Shown here: in pieces, positions 59,104-64,000 of the stretch
Layout: every line of letters starts with the position of its first letter
Numbering within the stretch: the stretch's first letter is position 1
Assembly: GCA_041747435.1 (NCBI GenBank)
Contig: JBGTFE010000074.1
Location: 16,126 to 80,125 of the forward strand
Direction of reading: 5' to 3'
From: JBGTFE01 sp041747435
Lineage (GTDB): Bacteria > Acidobacteriota > Blastocatellia > Pyrinomonadales > Pyrinomonadaceae
Length of the DNA: 64,000 bases
The notes under the pieces: model-generated
Told to the model about the DNA's origin: nothing
Seen by the model: the letters and a program-made list of their open reading frames with translations, nothing else
Database searches by the model: none
Translations under genes and position numbers: made by a program

Positions 59104-60372
59104 ATGGCAAAACGAAGGCGATACAAATCCTACGCGTGGACTCACCCGAAAACGAAAAAACTTTACGCCCGGATCCAAATCCGGCAGCCGGACGGAAAAC
59201 TTAAAACCTACCTGAAGCCCGCCAAAAACGCTACGCACGCCGACCAGCTCGCCGCTGAAATGTTCGACGATTATGCGGTCAGGAAAACCGGATTTATTGA
59301 CGGCGAGGTGATGACGTTCGACGATCTCGCAAAATGGTATATCGAAACCAAGGTTCAGCCGCCGGTGTATTCGGATACGGGCATTAAAGTTTCGGGAATG
59401 AGAACGCATCGCAACGTGCGTCTGCGGATCGAAAGGCTTCAGAAATTTTTAGGGAAAATGCTGATTAAACATATCAATGAAGATGTTTTAGCGGCATGCA
59501 AAGATTGGCTGAAAAAAGAATCACCGAACGCTAAACCGGCTTCGATTAATCGTTATCTGGAAGATTTGCGGGCAATGCTCCGGGCGGCGGTCCGGCGGCG
59601 ATGGCTTAGGGAAAACCCGTTTGATTTCGGCGATAGAATGATTGACACCGCGCTGGAAGCGAGAAGGGAAGTCATTTTAACCGGTGAACAGGAATTCGTT
59701 ATTTTAGAAATGGCGCGACGTTCTGAAAAAACGCTGCTTTATCATGCTCTTTTATGTCTGCTCGATACCGGCGCGCGTCCATCGGAAATTTACGACGCTT
59801 CAAGTGTTAAAGGCGAGCCGGTCAAATGGAAAGATTTTTTCGACTATGACTTTCAGGCGGTCAAACTGACCAGCTATAAAGGCAAAAAAAAACTCGTCCG
59901 CTTCGCTCCGGTAACAGAGCGGCTCGAATCGGCAATGATGGAGCTGTGGGATTCGTTAAAGGAATCAGAACAAAAATCGGAGACGCAGATTTTTCCCGTG
60001 AAATCTTTTAAAACCGCCTGGGGAAAAGTGCGTAAAAAGAGTGAAACGGCTCTGCGGGTGGCGGCTAAAGAAAAAATTCCTGTTTCTGAAGTATTGGCGC
60101 TCTCGGAAGAAAAATTTAATGAATTAAAAACAGAAGCCGAAAAGCTCGATTTTAATTTCGATGTGCGGCTGCGCGATCTGCGGAGGAATTTTTCGACGCG
60201 GCTCGCCAATACGGGAATGGAAAATGATCTTCGGCAGAGAATCCTGGGGCACGAAATGGCGCAGACGACATTCGATTATACCCAGGCGGATCTGCAAACC
60301 GCGCTGCTTGCTAAAAAGATGCTTGACCGGCAAAACAAGATTGATTTAATTGAATCCGATGCCGTCAATTAG
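59104..60372 (+). CDS. int: Tyrosine recombinase / phage-type integrase
   Basis: The 422-residue enzyme would integrate and excise the element at tRNA-Pro. The N-terminal arm-binding part is basic (MAKRRRYKSYAWTHPKTKKL). A core-binding SAM-like domain follows (about 75-185), then the catalytic domain with Arg in LDTGARPSEIYD, Lys in SYKGKKKLVRFAP, box II LRDLRRNFSTRL, LGHEMAQTTFDY (His383) and nucleophile Tyr392. In box II the first His of the usual HxxR is Arg. Start ATG follows the tRNA remnant by 133 bases, normal for int next to att. It is convergent with the tail-like block. Confidence 0.92.
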   Translation: MAKRRRYKSYAWTHPKTKKLYARIQIRQPDGKLKTYLKPAKNATHADQLAAEMFDDYAVRKTGFIDGEVMTFDDLAKWYIETKVQPPVYSDTGIKVSGMRTHRNVRLRIERLQKFLGKMLIKHINEDVLAACKDWLKKESPNAKPASINRYLEDLRAMLRAAVRRRWLRENPFDFGDRMIDTALEARREVILTGEQEFVILEMARRSEKTLLYHALLCLLDTGARPSEIYDASSVKGEPVKWKDFFDYDFQAVKLTSYKGKKKLVRFAPVTERLESAMMELWDSLKESEQKSETQIFPVKSFKTAWGKVRKKSETALRVAAKEKIPVSEVLALSEEKFNELKTEAEKLDFNFDVRLRDLRRNFSTRLANTGMENDLRQRILGHEMAQTTFDYTQADLQTALLAKKMLDRQNKIDLIESDAVN

Positions 60373-60414
60373 TCCGTTCGTTCTCCGCTCCCACCTCGCA
60401 TTTCTCATTTAAAT

Positions 60415-61572
60415 TCAACTCCAGACATAATAAAACTGCCCGTTCTGCCGCAATATCGCGCATAACGCGCCCGCGATATTATCAACCATCTGCCACGCCG
60501 CTTTGTATTGAATCGGCTCGCCGTAGGTTTCATAATCGGGCATATCGGGCGGGTCGGGGTAAAGCGGCGTGATCGGATAATCCGCCAACGTCTCATCTTC
60601 AACAATATTGTGGGTAACAACGCCGCCGTCAAAAGTCTGGTAGGAATAACTTTTATAAAACTTTGTCGCCGCCTGTAATTTCAGAAAAGCGATTTGCTCA
60701 AACAGCAGTTCGTAGTTACCGGGCGTGTCATATATGCCGCCGTGTCCAATCGTTTTGTTGTATTCGGGATACCAATCCGCAATCCGGTCGTCAAAATAAA
60801 CTCTCGGAAAGGTTAAAAAATCGGGATACAGGTGTTCAAAGAAAAAATAATCCGCGTCCGGGTTAAAATCCGGTCTGTCGTGCGGGTCATACATCTGCCC
60901 GGAAACGTAGGTTTCCACTTTACAGAACGCCGGAACAAGAAAAATTTGGTCTGATTTTTTTACGCGGAAATCCGGTAAATTATCCGCCTCGTAATCATTC
61001 GACGCGGTTACTTTGTTTCCGTCCGTCCCGACATAAAACCAATGGGAAAACGGTTCGCCTTCGAGATAAAAACCTTCCGCCAAATCCGCGTCGGAAAAAT
61101 CCGCTTTATTTCCGTTTGACTGCCAAAGCTCGCTGTCGGAATTCAAGCCGAAATATCCAAGCGCGTTGGTGTAGCCGCCAAGCCTGAATTTGTCCGCATT
61201 TTCGTCTCTGGTGATTTGTTTGAATTTTGAAGTAAAATTATCCTGTTCGGCAACTAAAGCGTCCGCTTTGGCGGTTTCGTCCGGTAAAGACGTTGAAGAA
61301 TCCTGACTGACAAATTCGCCGTCGTGCGAAACATTTCTGTCCGCCGAAAACAAATTGTCAGTCCAAACCGAATCAACCAGCATCTGTCCTAAATCGTAAA
61401 ACGTCATCCCGGACGGGTTTAATCTCCGCGCTAAATACTCGGAATCTTTTCTAGGCTTTAAAATCCCTTTTGAACTTCGGGCTTCGGGTTTCGGGCTTCG
61501 GTCTGCGGCTTCGCGCTGGATTTCGATAACGACTTTTTCGCCGTTTTTGATTAGATATTTTTTCTCTGCCAT
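60415..61572 (-). CDS. Phage-like structural protein of unknown function
   Basis: The 385-residue protein is not recognised. Residues 20-42 are low-complexity (DRSPKPEARSSKGILKPRKD), coded by a tandem CTTCGGG-type DNA repeat. The rest is rich in Tyr, Phe, Asp and Asn, with aromatic motifs such as FFFEHLYPDFLTFPRVYFDD and a CRP-like C-terminus ending QNGQFYYVWS. It has no signal peptide. A composition of this kind is common in tail fibre or receptor-binding proteins, but that is inference. It starts one base inside the stop of the 702-residue gene upstream, so it is translationally coupled to it. Confidence 0.6.
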   Translation of the reverse strand: MAEKKYLIKNGEKVVIEIQREAADRSPKPEARSSKGILKPRKDSEYLARRLNPSGMTFYDLGQMLVDSVWTDNLFSADRNVSHDGEFVSQDSSTSLPDETAKADALVAEQDNFTSKFKQITRDENADKFRLGGYTNALGYFGLNSDSELWQSNGNKADFSDADLAEGFYLEGEPFSHWFYVGTDGNKVTASNDYEADNLPDFRVKKSDQIFLVPAFCKVETYVSGQMYDPHDRPDFNPDADYFFFEHLYPDFLTFPRVYFDDRIADWYPEYNKTIGHGGIYDTPGNYELLFEQIAFLKLQAATKFYKSYSYQTFDGGVVTHNIVEDETLADYPITPLYPDPPDMPDYETYGEPIQYKAAWQMVDNIAGALCAILRQNGQFYYVWS

Positions 61573-63680
61573 TAAATCTCCGAAACTTCGGCGGCGGTCT
61601 GAATTTGAACACCGTCGCCCAAAGCCTGAATATCAACTCTCAAGCCTTCAGTTAAAAACTTGCCGTATGAATTATTTTCGCGGTCAAAAACTCTGAAGAA
61701 CGTTCCACGGTCTAAATCCGGCGAATAACCGATAATGGTTATTGACCCGCTTTGTTTTCGCGCGCGTCGGTTTGCCAGTTTTCTTTCCGCAAGCCGGACG
61801 GCAAACTGCAACGGCAGTTCACCGACATTCAGAGATTCCACGCCGCCGAAATTGCCGCGCCCGGATAAAAATATGCCGTCGCGCAAAACAACGATCTGAC
61901 GCGAACGTCCGCCGATGGCGTTAATGCTCAAATCCCCGCTTCTCGGTTCGCTGATTGTGCGAAACGGCTGGTTGCGAACGTGATCTACGCCTTCCTGAAC
62001 GACCTGGTATTGATTCTGTCCGAACGGGACAATCGTTTCAACAACGGTTTTGATAACGCCGAATTCGGTAGTCATTCCGGTTTTGAGATTTCCGGCTTCG
62101 TGGGCGCGGCGGAAATCCTGGCGAAACGGCGTTTCATCTCCGCTCTCGTCAAAATAAGGATTTTCCCCGTCTATGGCGATCAGTCCCGATGTGATAGTTT
62201 CGGTTTTATACTGGATTTTCCGGCGGGCATTGCGCGGATCGGTTTTGTAGAAAACATTCTGAACTTCGGAATCGGTCAAAAGAAGCGAGTGAATCTGCGA
62301 ATTATTCAAATCCGGCGCAAAGCCGTAGATTTCTTTTTCCGTTGATGCACGCGTCCCTTGCGCGTCGTAGATATGATTTTCGGTTTCCTCTCCGACTTTG
62401 GTTAATGAAAGCAGCAGAGGCGGGATCGGTTTGTGAATTTCACGAAGCTCACGAATAAAATCCGTCCGCAGAATTTGTTCCGGCGCGTCGGTGTGAAACC
62501 AATCTCTAAAAGTTCTGGTTGTCGTCGTGCGCGTGTAATTTGCCTCTCCGAAAGTTCCGGTTTCAGATAAGGTTTCTTCGCTTCTTTCCAGATATGCGTC
62601 CGCCTGACTGCTGTCATCAATATAACTGATTTCAAAGCCGTCTATAAACGGATTTTCGGCGGTCTGGATTTGCCAGCCTGAGAACTGCGCGGCGGTTACT
62701 GCCTGCGGCGTAAATTCCGGCGGAATCGCGGCGGTTTTATCTAAAATATAAAGCGTGTTTTCCACGCAAAAGAAAATCGGCTCGAAAACTCCGATCAGTC
62801 CGGCGACAGACTGCAAATAAGAATTCCGGTATGAAAAATCAATCCGGGTTACTTCAAAATTCGGAATGTTCGTAATGATCGCGTCGAATTTGAGTGCGGA
62901 TTTTACCTTATCCAAAATCCGGTAAAGAGTCAGATTATTGATGCCGATTGCCTGCACGGAAAAAGCCGCGCCGGTTGTCGTCTTTGTCGTTTCCACGTCC
63001 GAAGGGTCAACTTCGGTTCGTCCGCGATGATAATAAATTTCCGTCTGTGTCGGGTGGCGGTTTAATTTATTGGCAAGCGGCTCGATTGTGCCGAATTCCA
63101 AAGAATCGGCGGGCGCGTTATTTCCCCAGCCCAATTGGAAGCTGCGGGAATCGAGTTCGCCGTCTTCAATTATCGTCTGCCACGTTACCACAGCGCCGGT
63201 CGGCGTTTCTCTCGTGCCGATTTGAAATGTGTAGGTTTTGTCGCCGGTAATGAGCGACAAGTCTTTTTTAGCGACGCGAATTGAAATCCGTGTGCCGATT
63301 TGCCCTTTCGGGCGTTCAATCGTAGCTGAAGAAAATCTAATGGTGTTTCCGTCGCCGTCGAAAAGTCTTGCCGCGTAATAATGTTTTGCAAACGCGCCGA
63401 CGGGCAACTCATTTAAAATCGGCTCTGGAATTGAAAGAGCGAGTTTTACAAACCCCGAAACCGCGATTTCAGTTTTGCCCGAAAGGATAATCGCGCCCGC
63501 GTTGGCGGCAAATCCCGAAATAATTAAATTTGTTTTCCCGTCAATCGTCGCGCTGCCGAAAATCGTAAATGTTACGACGCTGCCCGAAACGCTAAAGCCG
63601 GTCGCGCCGTCAATTTCAATCGGCGCGATTTCCAGAGAACCGGGAAATTCGTTTGATGTGTTGGCAACGGAAATGAGCAT
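61572..63680 (-). CDS. Large beta-rich phage tail-like protein
   Basis: The 702-residue protein has no signal peptide. The first 110 residues are Gly/Ser/Ile-rich beta strands (GSVVTFTIFGSATIDGKTNL). A fibronectin-like segment (TYTFQIGTRETPTGAVVTWQ) follows, and then a region with SYLQSVAGLIGVFEPIFFCV and DGFEISYIDDSSQADAYL that recalls tail hub/tip proteins. C-terminal motifs include GGRSRQIVVLRDGIFLSGRG and RLAERKLANRRARKQSGSIT. The tip-protein reading rests on general look, size and position, not on a decisive motif. Overlaps of one base with both neighbours show an operon. Its own start ATG lies within the preceding gene's stop region. Confidence 0.55.
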   Translation of the reverse strand: MLISVANTSNEFPGSLEIAPIEIDGATGFSVSGSVVTFTIFGSATIDGKTNLIISGFAANAGAIILSGKTEIAVSGFVKLALSIPEPILNELPVGAFAKHYYAARLFDGDGNTIRFSSATIERPKGQIGTRISIRVAKKDLSLITGDKTYTFQIGTRETPTGAVVTWQTIIEDGELDSRSFQLGWGNNAPADSLEFGTIEPLANKLNRHPTQTEIYYHRGRTEVDPSDVETTKTTTGAAFSVQAIGINNLTLYRILDKVKSALKFDAIITNIPNFEVTRIDFSYRNSYLQSVAGLIGVFEPIFFCVENTLYILDKTAAIPPEFTPQAVTAAQFSGWQIQTAENPFIDGFEISYIDDSSQADAYLERSEETLSETGTFGEANYTRTTTTRTFRDWFHTDAPEQILRTDFIRELREIHKPIPPLLLSLTKVGEETENHIYDAQGTRASTEKEIYGFAPDLNNSQIHSLLLTDSEVQNVFYKTDPRNARRKIQYKTETITSGLIAIDGENPYFDESGDETPFRQDFRRAHEAGNLKTGMTTEFGVIKTVVETIVPFGQNQYQVVQEGVDHVRNQPFRTISEPRSGDLSINAIGGRSRQIVVLRDGIFLSGRGNFGGVESLNVGELPLQFAVRLAERKLANRRARKQSGSITIIGYSPDLDRGTFFRVFDRENNSYGKFLTEGLRVDIQALGDGVQIQTAAEVSEI

Positions 63681-63886
63681 TAAGCAAGGCTTCTTTCAAT
63701 TAAAATCATCAAGAAAAACAATGTGTAAAATATCGGATATAATTGCCCGATAATCGGCGCGTTGACAAGGTCAACCACGCCTTCTGACGGGTTAAAATTT
63801 CCCGTTCTTGCCTGATAAACAATTTCGTGATGCGCCGCGTTCATTATTTCCGTAACAGGCGGCGGAATTGATGGATTTAAAGCCAT
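63680..63886 (-). CDS. Small phage protein with a C-terminal membrane helix
   Basis: The 68-residue protein, beginning MALNPSIPPPVTEIMNAAHH, has one hydrophobic segment near its C-terminus (LYPIFYTLFFLMILIERSLA, about 49-68). Both ends overlap neighbours by about one base. The size and lone helix would suit a holin-like or tail-assembly accessory role, but no motif decides this, and it is not recognised. Confidence 0.55.
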   Translation of the reverse strand: MALNPSIPPPVTEIMNAAHHEIVYQARTGNFNPSEGVVDLVNAPIIGQLYPIFYTLFFLMILIERSLA

Positions 63887-64000
63887 TATTCAAACCTCGT
63901 TATAAAAAGTGCGGAAGTTCCGTGAGTGGTGTTCCTAGAAAAAGCCGGACTAAGACCGTTGATGATATAGTTTCGTTCGCTTCCGAAAGTTGTAATTTTA
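63886..64000 (-). CDS. C-terminus of a further element gene (partial)
   Basis: A minus-strand frame enters from the window edge and ends with TAA at 63886-63888, overlapping the next ATG by one base. The visible 37 residues end in NTTHGTSALFITRFE. The junction style equals those of the neighbouring genes, so it is likely real. The small Gly/Thr/Ser-rich end could belong to a structural protein; nothing more can be said. Confidence 0.55.
   Translation of the reverse strand, partial: KITTFGSERNYIINGLSPAFSRNTTHGTSALFITRFE

Larger units (their letters stand above)
58923..64000. mobile_element. Prophage or phage-derived integrative element (left end, partial)
   Basis: The element begins at the tRNA-Pro(CGG) remnant and contains a tyrosine integrase on the plus strand, then a convergent minus-strand block of at least four genes that overlap by one base (TAATG), including a large beta-rich protein and a small membrane protein. 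Such compact, coupled, unfamiliar genes next to an integrase in a tRNA gene fit a tail module at a prophage edge. No capsid, terminase or portal gene is in view, so a defective phage or phage-like transfer particle is also possible. Confidence 0.7.

Overview
The window looks like a chromosome segment of an Acidobacteriota bacterium, most likely class Blastocatellia. This is inferred from the mix seen here: hrcA-grpE-dnaK-dnaJ, a Gram-negative type IV pilus operon, secreted M36 peptidases with FG-GAP/VCBS-like tails, a choice-of-anchor-V protein, a Tes-like radical SAM enzyme and many dispersed palindromic repeats. No rRNA gene is present, so the placement is not proven. Coding density is high and base composition is balanced. 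A few accessory patches (about 18.3-19.0 kb and 27.3-29.2 kb) are visibly AT-richer.

Layout. 0-5.4 kb: heat-shock operon hrcA-grpE-dnaK-dnaJ. 5.4-11.5 kb: a secreted protein of unknown function, an O-antigen-ligase-like membrane protein with yqeY, a polytopic GT-C-like membrane protein, a small unknown protein, and HU. 11.5-19 kb: tRNA-Pro(UGG), rdgB, an unknown protein, a ybbP/ybbA-like ABC exporter divergent from a tesA-like lipoprotein esterase, and a small membrane protein. 19-22 kb: two back-to-back radical SAM genes, the first of the COG1964/Tes type. 22-30.4 kb: a phosphoglucose isomerase domain protein, ada, a TPR protein, a nitrilase, a BrnT/BrnA toxin-antitoxin pair, a zinc-ribbon protein beside a PD-(D/E)XK-like protein, and inositol-3-phosphate synthase. 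30.4-36.1 kb: a MATE transporter, an APH-type kinase with an ACAD11-type acyl-CoA dehydrogenase, a cupin and a GNAT acetyltransferase. 36.1-42.4 kb: pilMNOPQ behind a long structured leader, followed by an aberrant pseudopilin. 42.4-52.8 kb: three secreted proteins on the minus strand (one choice-of-anchor V with a CxxCH motif, two tandem M36 metallopeptidases), all ending in the same six-repeat module. 53-58.7 kb: a DinG-like helicase, a RAYT transposase inside a REP array, a TonB-like protein, queD and an M28 peptidase. 58.8-64 kb: tRNA-Glu(CUC), then a 3' remnant of tRNA-Pro(CGG) that marks one end of an integrated element with a tyrosine integrase and a phage-tail-like minus-strand gene block running off the window.

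The strongest leads are the tandem radical SAM pair (possible membrane-spanning lipid chemistry), the tRNA-Pro(CGG)-inserted element, the folded leader of the pilus operon, the A-B-C-A-B-C superstructure of the shared secreted module, the RAYT/REP island, and several genes whose -10 box lies only 6-8 bases before the start codon, suggesting leaderless transcripts. Functions rest on motif recognition by eye. No database search was run.
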